From positions 2,513,001 to 2,577,000 of the forward strand of contig NW_026944385.1 in assembly GCF_033439725.1 (NCBI RefSeq): 64,000 bases of DNA, read 5' to 3'. The DNA is from Neurospora tetraspora. Its lineage: Eukaryota; Ascomycota; Sordariomycetes; Sordariales; Sordariaceae. The stretch's first letter is position 1. Each line of letters begins with the position of its first letter. Below are positions 1-9,751 of the stretch, piece after piece. The notes under the pieces are model-generated. The model had not been told where the DNA came from, made no database searches, and was given only the letters and a program-made list of their open reading frames with translations. A program made the position numbers and the translations under genes.

Positions 1-259
1 CCGATGCAACCCATCCAACCTTTCCACTGCTATACAATTCTTTCTTGAATCCGCCCTCATGCAATCCATGCATCCCGTTGCGTGTCCCGTTTTCCATTAA
101 CATTAAAATCTTCCCCTGCCGCTTTAGGAAGCCAGTTCCCAAGCAAGTGCAACCAGCAACAGCCCCGTCGGCCGACAAGCTGACATGCATTTCTCCATCC
201 ACCCCATGAGTCCATTCACAGATCGAATTCCGTGACCATTCATCAAACCCACCACTCAC

Positions 260-794
260 TTAAACACCAACAACAGGCTTAGCCCTCTGGCTCCTCGCCC
301 TGCCCTTAAGCGTAGCCATGGTATCGACAATGACGATGAACAAGAACGTGACCCAAAGCAAGAACCCGAACGCGGTGGCGGCCTCGACGCATCCGCAGAA
401 GACATCGGCACCGCAGCTCGGAGATCCGAACCAGACGGCCAGAGCGATCGAACCGGCGAACCAGAAGATCATGGTGATCCACTCGAGCGCGAGCGCGATG
501 GTGCGCTGGAACATCTTGGGGAAGTAAGGCGGGAAGAGGGCGATGTAGATGAGCGCCAGCAGGGTCCAGACGGAGCTGAAGAGCATGAAGGCGTAGATGC
601 CGGGGGCTCGCCACCAGGGTGATACGACTGGGAGGGAAGAGAGAGTGTTAGTGGTGTGATGCTTTAAAAAGGTGGAAGGCGGTGAGGTAGGGATGAATGA
701 AAGACTTACGGTAACATGTTAGGCCGAGCTCGATGAGGCCAAAGACTGTTGCGATCATGTGGGTGTAGGGGATGTAGTGCTTTAGAGACTCCAT
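260..794 (-). CDS. MARVEL-type four-helix membrane protein
   Basis: Two exons, 794-710 and 627-260, encode 150 residues; the donor is GTAAGT and the frame closes across the intron. The product has four hydrophobic segments separated by short loops: one in exon 1 following MESLKHYIPY, the others in exon 2. Its tail is short, basic and cytosolic-looking. This layout, with paired cysteines in the loop before the last helix (GADVFCGC), fits the fungal MARVEL-domain family, whose members are small membrane-associating proteins of mostly unknown role. The ATG at 794 was chosen because the first helix starts soon after it; an upstream extension of the same frame to 965 is low-complexity and looks like leader sequence. 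The family call rests on topology and length, not on a catalytic motif. Confidence 0.75.
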
Positions 795-1986
795 TGTTGC
801 GGTTGTGGTGATGTGATGATGTGATGTTTGGTGTATGACAGTATGATGGTTTAAGGTGATCGAGCGGTTGAGGTTTTGGAAGATAGTCTGGAGTTGCTGA
901 CAGTAAACTTTTGGAGGCGGATAAGGTAAAATCGTCTTTGGCTTGGTGGATTTGTTGTCACTCAAGACAGTTCAAGGCAGGTAGGTTGAAGTTGTGTAAA
1001 GTTTGATGAAGATGAAGATTTGGATTCTGAAGAGTCGTCACTGCCGTGAGCTTATATCTTCAAGTTTCTATTCAAGCCAAGCTTCCCATTGTCGGCTTGT
1101 CACTGTCTTTTTCAAACAGGGAACACAAATGACGCGCGGTAACAATTGGCGCCCTTGACAAGTCGAGCTAGCAAGTCATAGTGACGTTACGTGGTGTCGA
1201 GCTACGGGAGAAACAAACGCCAGTCATGGAGCTGGTGCACTGATCGTGAGCCAATCGACAAGTCGGCCAAGGGTCCAGTTGACACACGCCTAGCAAGGGC
1301 TAGTGTGCGTAGGGCTCGTTGGCATGGGGACTGCTGGATACCCGCGACTGCAGCAAGGGTTTCGCTCTTTATTTATACTTTAGCTTGCTCGGTAGACGAC
1401 GGTTAGCTACCCGTAAGGGTCCTCAAATCGTCTGTCAAATCTGATATCCCTGAGATGTCTACAGATTACATTGCCGTGGTGTTGTTTTTGTTTACTTTGT
1501 AGCCGCCGGGAAAAGGAGAATGTGGCGTCATGTTTCATTGGATGGCATTGATTTCATGCGACGGACGAACGAGTCCTAAATCGGGTTAGGGGCCTTAACC
1601 GTGGCTGTGCAGCTTCCTCGCTAGTACAGTAGTATCTCTAGCTGTTTTGAAGTGGCGCGCGGCTGTGCTTCAGCGGTTCGAATTCATTCCAAGCGATCAA
1701 TCGAGTGGTCTGTGCTTTTGCTCACTGCAGGCGCTCAGCTGTCAGGCACTCAGGCACTGCACTTCAGTTTGCGTTCAGCAGCTTTTCGCTTTTCGTAAAG
1801 CGGGGTCTTCGGCGCACCAAAGAGTGGGGCTCCAAATTGGATGGATCCAAAAGATTTTCAACCCCGCCATCTTGGGCCACATCGTCGTCGCTGCCTCTGC
1901 CTCTTGTCTCCTTCTCTCTCACCAGGCATTCCTCACATCAACATCCATCTCTCATCACCACTTCTCAATCCACAAAATCCAGCAAA
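795..1986. other. Intergenic region between divergent genes
   Basis: About 1.2 kb between the divergent MARVEL-type gene and eEF1B. Open frames here are short and lack family features. It presumably holds both promoters; I could not pick out a convincing TATA element. Confidence 0.6.
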
Positions 1987-3070
1987 ATGGGCTTCACTGA
2001 TCTCCTCACCGATGCCGGCCTTGCCGGTAAGCAACCCCCAATCCGCCGCATGCGCCTGCGCTTGCGCTCGACGAGAAGCGCAATCATGAAAGAAGGACTT
2101 GTCGACTAACACGCTTTGACTTCAGTGCTCAACAACTGGCTCCTCACCCGCTCTTACGTTACTGGGTATGTATCACGAAGTTCTCCATGATATGATGGTT
2201 TCTCTCTAGCCCTTTCGAATGATGAACACACTGGTCCGTGTTGCTGAGCAGCTTAAGACCCTGCACATGATTAACACAACAGCACTTTGTGCACTTCTGA
2301 CTTCAACCTCCTCCAACAACACATTGGATTTCCATCAATGCGCGCTCTGGTTCTTGGCGAACACGCTCTTGCTAACGCGCAGCTCTTTATAGCTACACTC
2401 CCTCCCAGGCTGATGTTGCCGTCTTCAAGGCCCTGAAGGAGGCTCCCTCCGCCGAGAAGTACCCCAACGCTGCCCGCTGGTACAAGCACATCGCCACCTA
2501 CGACGATGAGTTCGCCACCCTCTCCGGCGACTCCTCTGCCCCCTACACCATCTACGGCCCTGAGGTCGCCGAGGTCACCCTGAACCCCGCCAAGGCCCCC
2601 GAGGCCGCCGCCGAGGAGGAGGATGAGGATGTCGACCTTTTCGGCTCCGACGATGAGGAGGAGGACGCTGAGGCTGCCCGCATCCGTGAGGAGCGCCTTG
2701 CTGCCTACCGCGAGAAGAAGGCTGCCAAGCCCAAGATCGCTGCCAAGTCCATCGTCACCATGGATGTCAAGCCCTGGGGTATGTTTTCCTTGCTCCCGCG
2801 GTGTACTGACGAAGCATTTGTGCTAACCCGGCTGTTACAGATGATGAGACCGACATGGTCGCTCTTGAGGCTGCCGTCCGTGGCATTGAGAAGGATGGTC
2901 TCGTCTGGGGTGGTTCCAAGCTCGTCCCCGTCGGCTTCGGTATCAAGAAGCTCCAGATCAACCTCGTCATTGAGGACGACAAGATCTCCCTCGATGAGCT
3001 CCAGGAGCAGATCTCTGAGTTCGAGGACTACGTCCAGTCCACCGATATCGCTGCCATGCAGAAGCTCTAA
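1987..3070 (+). CDS. Translation elongation factor 1-beta (eEF1B alpha subunit)
   Basis: Four exons, 1987-2026, 2126-2165, 2393-2778 and 2841-3070, give 231 residues with the frame closing at every junction. The protein is the guanine-nucleotide exchange factor that recharges eEF1A with GTP in the cytosol. The N-terminal GST-like helical domain ([12 protein letters not shown] onward) is followed by an acidic linker ([17 protein letters not shown] near residue 110), which carries the usual DLFG signature, then a basic KKAAKPK stretch. The C-terminal exchange domain begins at VKPWDDETDM and ends [23 protein letters not shown] in two adjoining pieces (…FEDYVQ and [10 protein letters not shown]). 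Two 40-nt exons at the start and a 227-nt second intron are notable. Codon use is strongly C-ending, as expected for a very highly expressed gene. Confidence 0.97.
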
Positions 3071-4191
3071 GCTTTTGTTGGGAGTTTGATGCAGAGATAT
3101 GAACAAATTATGAATATAATGATACCAGATGTTGCCATTTAAACATCTGTTCATATCTGCTTTTGAGCCGTGCTTGTATTGTGATGTGACGCTTCTTACG
3201 AGGGAAACGGGACTACTATACAGACTTCTTGGGCTAACATAAACAGACCCGGTCAGGATTGAGCTTCGTGACATTGCTTTGGTACCATTCACATCAACGC
3301 AGATCGCGAGCGTTAGATTGTTAGAGTGACGGGTCAGTACCTGTCGAGGCGGTCGCGCATGGCCTTGCGCGGTGTGCCCGTCTTGTGCGTACCTTGACAA
3401 CTGGACTAGGACTGTCAAAAATCCATAGGTATGTGCGTGAACATGCAACATACAAGTAGAGAGGGTCGAAGCTAAAGTGCTACGCAGAGAACATGAAGAC
3501 TGCAGCAATGAACAAAATATAGGGGGCCCGGTCGCTCTTGAATCATCCTTGCATCTGTTCAATGTCCTCTTCTTCCAGCTGCGCAACTCACTCCTATTTT
3601 CCAGCTGCCTTATGCAAGGCCAGGCAGTCTGCACAACTTTCTTGGGTACTTGAGCGAGGCAAGCCTGCCATGAAGTTGGCATAAATCCGGCAGAGCGGAT
3701 ATACGAGTTCGAGTTTATTAGATAAATGCAGGATCCGGTGAAGTTGCATCTGGTGAGCCACCACTGCCTCCGCACACCACCGGCAGCTTCCTGAATTACC
3801 TTACGAACGAACCGCAGCTGCCATGCGATGCCGCCAGGTTTGGCCATGGACTGCTGCACAATTACTCTGAGATACCTACTTCTATGCTTCGAAAGGTGCT
3901 TCCCACCACTAACGGCTGCGTCAGGACTAGGAACAGAAGATCGGGGGTGAAGGGCTGCACCGGGGAACTTCGCTTGCACGTCTCGGGCATAATATAAGAA
4001 CAGCCCGCAAGTTTTGTAAACTGCCGTCTATAACCAACGTGCTTCGACTCTCACTGTTAACCTCTCCCCCTTCGTCTACTCCTTACCCTTCTTATCCTTC
4101 TTGTTCATCACTATCATAGTCCCCATCCCAGAACCCCGGGCCACAAGAAGCACTACCGTTACGACCAAAAACCCAAGCCATCCCCGCAGTT
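3071..4191. other. Intergenic region downstream of eEF1B
   Basis: About 1.1 kb holding the eEF1B 3' flank and the upstream region of the next gene. The minus strand stays open in one frame from 3979 into eEF1B (see findings). No RNA gene or repeat recognised. Confidence 0.5.
3991..3998 (+). promoter_or_regulatory. TATA-like element
   Basis: AATATAAG lies about 195 bp upstream of the ATG at 4192 and is followed by a pyrimidine-rich leader (4040-4110). This is compatible with a core promoter, but position and sequence are the only support. Confidence 0.3.
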
Positions 4192-5199
4192 ATGGCAAAA
4201 TCAACCAAAATGGCAGAGGCAACCTTTGCTGTCAACGTCCGTGGCTTTCACTTCGGCCTTTTACGACTCTGCCCTAAGGCCATTGGCTATTCCTTCAACA
4301 TTCCTGTCATCTTGGCTTTGCTCTTGAAGGACGCTGTATTCGCAACAGCAAAGATGGTTTTCCAGGTTCCTATGCGACTCCGGTACCTCTTCCCGGCCTA
4401 CGGTCAACACCTGGCCGTTGAGACTCGAAAGCAGGCTCACCAGTATGCTAGCCCGTATGCTAGCCCGAATGCCTCTACCGACAGCCTTCCCTCGCTTATC
4501 TCACCCGGTTTTTCGACATACCGAAAGCAGGCTCACCTGTATGCTAGCCCGAATGCCTCTACCGACAGCCTTCCCTCGCTTATCTCACCCGGTTCTTCGA
4601 CATACAGCTCAAACATCGGCGACCTCGACCTCGACCTCGACCTCGACCCCGACGACGACGAGCTTCCTTCACTTCCGTATGTCCCTCCGACACCCGAGGA
4701 AATCAAACGATGGGTCGAACTCTCTTTTGAGGAACGCCGCAAGGTGGCAGATATGCAGTATAACGGGTGGAGCTGGATGTCGTGGAGTCCGCCTCCGAGT
4801 CCCTCTCTGCCGTCGCGTCAACATCTACCGAATGGTATTCCGGAGTGGAGGGAGGAATGGAGCGACTTCGACTTGCCTCCGAATCCTCCGAATATCCCGA
4901 AGTCAAAGGACTTGGGAAGATGGTGGGGGGAGGCTACTGAAGAGGACCGCGCCCGGATCAACCGTATCAACATTGACGGGTTGAACTGGCGGACGTGGGG
5001 TGCTCCTCCTCCCCAGCGCCCCTGTGACGGAGAGTTTGTCGTTTGGTCTGGGATTGGCCCTTGGGCTGAAACTGGTGACGATGGTGGCCTGCCGAACGGA
5101 TCACCTGCGACTGGCAGCAGCGAGCAAACGTTGAACGAGCCGATGCTGGACCAACAGCCACTTGTACAGCGCCACCCTCATAAGGGATCGTCAGCTTAG
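4192..5199 (+). CDS. Hypothetical protein with internal tandem duplication
   Basis: A single open frame of 335 codons; I do not recognise the family. Residues about 20-65 are hydrophobic and may form one or two membrane segments. Two near-identical copies of a unit beginning RKQAH and containing SPNASTDSLPSLISPG follow (residues about 78-137). Next comes an Asp-Leu dipeptide run encoded by a gacctc microsatellite (4621-4647). The C-terminal half contains two similar Trp-rich stretches: RWVELSFEERRKVADMQYNG and RWWGEATEEDRARINRIN, each followed by W-x-x-W or W-R-T-W and prolines. Those two stretches look like divergent copies of one roughly 45-residue module. The stop at 5197-5199 is followed by a possible GT-AG intron (5527-5608), so the transcript may be longer. 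A real gene is likely given frame length and composition; function unknown. Confidence 0.6.
   Translation: MAKSTKMAEATFAVNVRGFHFGLLRLCPKAIGYSFNIPVILALLLKDAVFATAKMVFQVPMRLRYLFPAYGQHLAVETRKQAHQYASPYASPNASTDSLPSLISPGFSTYRKQAHLYASPNASTDSLPSLISPGSSTYSSNIGDLDLDLDLDPDDDELPSLPYVPPTPEEIKRWVELSFEERRKVADMQYNGWSWMSWSPPPSPSLPSRQHLPNGIPEWREEWSDFDLPPNPPNIPKSKDLGRWWGEATEEDRARINRINIDGLNWRTWGAPPPQRPCDGEFVVWSGIGPWAETGDDGGLPNGSPATGSSEQTLNEPMLDQQPLVQRHPHKGSSA
4429..4606 (+). repeat. In-gene tandem duplication, about 84-96 bp units
   Basis: Two adjacent copies begin CGAAAGCAGGCTCACC and end TTCGACATAC. They differ by a handful of bases, and the first has one extra internal YASP unit (12 bp). The near-identity implies recent duplication. 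Confidence 0.9.
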
Positions 5200-5985
5200 G
5201 AAGAGCACGTAATCTCGCATGAGGGGCTTGAGCTTGCTGTTGCGGATATAGCTCCCGCGAACTCGTTGCTGGTTGTCGCACTCTCCTCGGCAGCAGAGCA
5301 ATCTCGGGACGATAGTGAGGCAAGTTCTTGTCAGGCGTCGTACCAGGATAGAGCGGATTTCACACGACGGATGGACTGATTTGTATGGATTGGGTCAATA
5401 TGGCATTTGCTGGATCCTCGTCAGGCTGGTGGATTGGCGACGGTTTCTGTTTTCAGAGATGGATAAACATGGGCGTGGTTTTTGAGACTTCTCTTGGAAG
5501 CGAAACACGGGACAGGTCACGTAAACGTGAGTATTACCCGTCTTTTCTTTGCACATCAAGGCGTCCATTGTCGTTGGGACATATCGCTAACGTATCTCTT
5601 CGTCTTCAGGAACGACCATTTTACTTTTGATCCCCGTCTGTGTGGCTGTTTGACGCGGGTTGTTGATGCCAGCTTGGAATATGCTGCATTGATATATGGT
5701 GATGGGTGGCTGCCTCGAGCATTGCGAGGTGGTTTCAGGCGAATGATAGCGACTTTACAGGAGCGGCGCAGCGCGTATGATGTTTCTAGGCTACGGTCTG
5801 GCGAGGAAAGCTTTATATATGGAGCGAATTAGCTTCCTTGCATATATTTATTTTTCTTTTAGTATAGGGGCCTACATTGGTCTTGACAACACGATTACTC
5901 CTTTGTCGGAGTCGATATCTCCTTAAACGCATCCCTCGCCTATGATTTCCCGTTCTAGGATGGCTCAAGCTCTGATCTGTCGTCT
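5200..5985. other. Region between convergent genes, possible spliced 3' UTR
   Basis: Several overlapping short frames on the plus strand have no recognisable family. A plausible intron (donor GTGAGTAT at 5527, acceptor TCTTCAG ending at 5608) suggests transcribed sequence, either a spliced 3' UTR or a small unrecognised gene. Confidence 0.3.
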
Positions 5986-6946
5986 TCACGATGCTTTATC
6001 TTCCAGTGAGTGGTCTCTAGATGTGTCGGTCTTGGGCCTCTTGTGTTCAGATGGCTTGTCCTCAGATGGCTTGTCCTCAGATGGCTTGTCCTCAGATGGC
6101 TTGTTGTCAGATGGCTTGTTGTCAGATGGCTTGTCGTCAGAGAGCGGTGCCGAACGAACCACGGGTTTACTCATGATAACATAATCTGGCATCACAACCT
6201 TTCCCGACCGAAACTTCCTCGGCCCAGGTGAAATGTCATCCGTCTCAAACCCATGCCTTTTGTAAAAGCCAAGGGCGCGCTTGTTGGACAGGAAACACGT
6301 CAACATCACTTTCGTGATCGGAGGCAGGTTCGCGGCCACAATTACATGGAAGCCCATCAGAAGTGAACCGAGTCCGGAGCTGTGGTAGGTAGTCAGTTAG
6401 AGACTGGTTAGTAGGCGGCACACAGCTGTTTAGTGATCTTTGGATGCTTTTTTTGCTTCCTTACCCCTGCAGTTCTGGCTTGAGATGGATTTCATAGCAA
6501 TAAACGACGGGCTGACCTTCTTCATAGGTAGGCATCAAGGACGTGAAAGCACGGATGGAACCGTCCGAGCCGTCTTCTTTAACCAGGACATAGCGAAGAT
6601 CGGGTGACTTCATTTCCTCCATTTTCTTCCTGGGCTGCCATTTATCTTTTGAGTTTTGGTAGTCGTCGTAGCTGGTCTCTTTGATCAGGTCGAAGCATGC
6701 TTTGAGGTCCTCCTCGCTGAGCTTGCCGGACTGGACCAGGCTGATGGCGTACTTGGTGCCGGTTTTGGGATGCGGCCATTTTGTCGTCCAGGGTTTCGGT
6801 GGTGGTGGTGGTGGTTGCGCCGGCGATGATGGGTGCAATGTGGGTGTTACGGATGGTTGAAGATAGTCGGAGATGAACTCTTCATCGGTCTTGCGGTTGG
6901 CTCTCTCGATGGGGCTCGTTGGCGCCCGCTGACGTTTTGGTGCCAT
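5986..6946 (-). CDS. N-alpha-acetyltransferase 40 (NatD, histone H4/H2A N-terminal acetyltransferase)
   Basis: Two exons, 6946-6465 and 6379-5986, give 291 residues. NatD acetylates the N-terminal serine of histones H4 and H2A using acetyl-CoA. After a basic, proline-rich leader (PPPPPPKPWTTKW near residue 50), the GNAT fold runs from about 60 to 225. It includes SLMPTYEEGQPVVYCYEIHL, then the acetyl-CoA loop QGSGLGSLL (Q-x-x-G-x-G), which straddles the splice junction. The NAA40-like block VMLTCFLSNKRALGFYKRHG follows, then FETDDISP. The last 60 residues are a tandem KPSED/KPSDN repeat absent from animal NAA40. The frame closes only with the GTAAGG donor at 6464 and the acceptor at 6380. The family call is firm; the tail function is unknown. 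Confidence 0.9.
6047..6151 (-). repeat. 15-bp coding minisatellite in the NAA40 tail
   Basis: About seven units of TCAGATGGCTTGTCC and variants (ending TTG or TCG) encode alternating S-E-D-K-P and S-D-N-K-P pentapeptides on the minus strand. Units in the first half are identical, suggesting recent expansion. Confidence 0.95.
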
Positions 6947-7431
6947 GGAATATGAAAGTTGTTGATATTTGATGTTTGAGATGAGGAGTGACGCGTTCGT
7001 GGTAGGAATCGTGTATGGTGTTGGGTGAATAATGACGTTGCGTTGAAGTTGAGGTCACGGCGTGGAAATCTGAATGCTCATTTCTATAGCAAGCAGGGTC
7101 ATGTAAAGTAAAGTAGGTTGAGTACCGCTGATAATTGAACCCTCGATTTCCGCTTCCGGCTCAGAACCGCAACACCACACAAAGCAACTAATATCAACAT
7201 ACAAAAAGGGAGAGTACTTGATACCTCACCACTTGAAGTAACTTTGGGCCTTTCCTATTGAAGCATAGTCTGCACAAGTATCTTACCTCGACTTTCCTAC
7301 CACACACTTCAATCCGGTACCTGCCAAGCCTGATCTGCTTGCTCCTTTCACTCATCTAAACGGCAAAGCTCAGGTATAAATCAACCAATCTCATCACAGG
7401 CACAAACATCACCAGCATAATACCCATTTTC
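6947..7431. other. Divergent intergenic region (NAA40 / LYRM2-like)
   Basis: A shared upstream region of 485 bp for two divergent genes. No motif or repeat stands out. Confidence 0.5.
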
Positions 7432-7898
7432 ATGAACCGCCCGGCACCGCTTGTACGGTGCTTGCCAGCACTGCGGCTTTGCGTTCGGGGATATGCAAGC
7501 CGTCCGCGGCCTCGTCTGGGGGACACGCTGAGTCTGGAACATGTAAGTCACTCCCACTCACCTCGTAATGGGCATTGTTTTCCAACCTACCGTCTTAACT
7601 TAGTTTCTCCAAAGAGCCCGGGTTCTGGCTTTGTACCGCACCATCATCCGGGCAACACGCCGGATCCCGGACCCGGCCACCCGTGCCGAGACAAGAGGGA
7701 TGGCCCGCGCCGAGTTTGAGAGAAACCGCCATGTCACAGATCTTGTTCGTTTTTCTTCCTGCCCGATTTCTCATTTTGCTTGCGTCCCTTTTGCTACTGA
7801 CGCTGGCCTGTCTCACTCACAAGGACCACATTCGCTATCTGCTCTCGACGGGCAAGACAGAATGGGAGAACATGGAGAGGTATATTGACGGTCTGTAA
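7432..7898 (+). CDS. Mitochondrial LYR-motif protein (LYRM2-like)
   Basis: Three exons, 7432-7542, 7604-7744 and 7824-7898, give 108 residues. The first exon is an arginine-rich, acid-free leader (RCLPALRLCVRGYASRPRPR), typical of a mitochondrial presequence. The mature part has the LYR-type core RARVLALYRTIIRATRRIP, then ARAEFERNRHVTDL and a final helix ending ENMERYIDGL. That order matches LYRM2, a small acyl-carrier-binding factor linked to complex I in mammals. In this core the motif reads ALYR. The second intron uses GTTCGT as donor, weaker than the usual GTRNGT, with a good branch site (TACTGACG) before the acceptor. The assignment to LYRM2 rather than another LYRM member rests on the conserved AREEFRRN-like stretch. 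Confidence 0.85.
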
Positions 7899-8290
7899 CT
7901 GAATAAGAGACCCTTTCTGGCCTCGGCCGTCACCACCGAACAACCGTCCTCTGATTTCTGGGTCTCATTCCTTGTCCCTTCCATATTCGGTTGAGGCCGT
8001 ATTTCCTGGTATCAATTTAGACGACCAGGCCGCTGCTGGGTCCGCCTATGTTGGGCAATTCCTCATTCTGGGCGACGAAAAATGCTCGTTGAACCTCAGA
8101 GCTGACGTACACGTCTCCGTATCGGCATGTGAGTCGGCGCTCATTTTTCAAGATCGTCCTTTCGCCTAACGTATCGTACAGTCCAACCCTTTTATGTAGA
8201 CCCGAAAATAACCACAAGACTAAGCCCGTTGTCCAGCGCTCATCGTACACACCATGTGTCTCTCCATCGTCGATATCGTTATCGTCATGT
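7899..8290. other. Convergent intergenic region
   Basis: The 392 bp between the 3' ends of the LYRM2-like gene and bL36m. Nothing beyond expected 3' UTR sequence is visible. Confidence 0.5.
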
Positions 8291-8730
8291 TCACCTGTAG
8301 CCCTGGCGCTGCTTGTGTCTGGGATTCGCAGGGCAGATGATGTAGAGGTAGCCGTTTTGCCTCTTGTTGGCCTTGCGACGCACGACCTGTAGATTTCGGG
8401 TTGACGGATCAGTCCGGGTCCCTAAGCCTCCACATATGCTGTGCGTCTCACCTTGCAATGCTCGCAACGCTTCTTGATAGCGGAGTGAACCTTCATGCCC
8501 CTCGATTGCTGCTTGGACTGCAGGCCGTTCTTGGCGCTTTGGGAGACGGCGACGGGTCTGTTATGGGAGCACATGGGCGTGCAGACGTGGCGGGAGAGGA
8601 GAGCCTGGGAGAGGCATCGTGTCTGGTGTGTCGAGACAACGGTCTTAGTGGTGTTAACGGCAGTCGCGCGAGGGGCCGCGAGGGAAAGCGCGCGCATCGA
8701 GGATGCGAGCGACCGGAAGAGGTTCGACAT
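8291..8730 (-). CDS. Mitochondrial large-subunit ribosomal protein bL36m
   Basis: Two exons, 8730-8452 and 8386-8291 (65-nt intron), give 124 residues. The C-terminal 47 residues are a complete bL36 protein: MKVHSAIKKRCEHCK, then VVRRKANKRQNGYLYIIC, then NPRHKQRQ. The zinc ligands C-x2-C, C and H are all present (CEHC, IIC, PRHK). bL36 sits in the large subunit near the peptidyl-transferase-side GTPase region. The first 75 residues form a Ser/Arg/Ala-rich mitochondrial presequence beginning MSNLFRSLASSMRALSL. An in-frame ATG at 8850 would add 40 residues; the ATG at 8730 was preferred because the presequence starts there. The gene is convergent with another small mitochondrial gene. Confidence 0.93.
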
Positions 8731-9751
8731 GGTGACTGATTCCTGCCTGCCTGCCGTTGTTAGGTTGAAGGTTGACGCCGTCGAGGTGCTCGTCGCTGGG
8801 TCGCTGGATCGCTGGAGCGCGCGGAATCGAATTGTCTGCCGGCCCGTCAATCGGCAGTGTGGGGTCTGATCAAGCGTCGTTATGCGGCTTTCGAGTGATT
8901 AAAGTGCATAGATGAATAAATGTCCGCACTGTTAGAGAATGTGTGCCTTTCGAGGCAACTTGGCGGACAAAACACACCAAAGCCTCCGCCAAGAACCCCC
9001 GTGAAACGCAGCTTACCTGGTAATTGGGAGCTCATTTTGTCAATACAGAGAGTTTGAGTTACTGAGCAGCCAAGCTATAAGCGGAAGTGAAGGACATGGT
9101 ACCTTGTCCCCCGCAACCTTCACAGCCCTGAGGGTGCTCTTTCCACGCTGGGAGCCCGCTGTTGGCTTGGCAGTCACAGCATCGCGCCGCCGCATGTCGT
9201 CCCGGTCTCTCCAAGGTACACCACCCAACACCAACCTTCCAATCTCGTCTTCCTCCCTCCCACCTTCCACCCTCGTCGTCCACCTTTCCACGGTGACGAT
9301 ACAGACCGACAAGTGATTGTCACGGAGCTGCCAACACCGACCGCAAGCTTAATGAACCTAAACATCGATACTCGCTGTGTCACTCTCTTGCACTCTCGGT
9401 AACATCCTCGTCCTCGTCAGGCGCCGTTCGGTTTGCGCCATCACCTTCACCACCATATCGCAACCAATACAGCCATCTCGACGGCCTTCGAAACAGCAGC
9501 GCCCTTAAGCTTGTCCCGTAACCCGCCTCTGCGTTATCTCTTATACATAAACAAATCCCCAGTATATACCGGTACATACCTAATATCAAGTAGCGCCGCG
9601 CCCCCGTTGCTTCTTGCCCTTGGTCGCATCCCGCCGCTAGCGTCAACTCGAGCCCAACTAGGCTACTCGCTTCCCGAACACATTCCTCGAGACCGCGATT
9701 CTTCAACCTCCTACGCCCCGAACACTCGTGTTGCCGACTGGCATTGGCACT
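8731..9751. other. Divergent intergenic region with upstream open frame
   Basis: About 1 kb between bL36m and the WD40 gene. The downstream third is pyrimidine- and CCG-rich and contains an ATG at 9433 whose frame overlaps the WD40 start (see findings). Confidence 0.5.
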
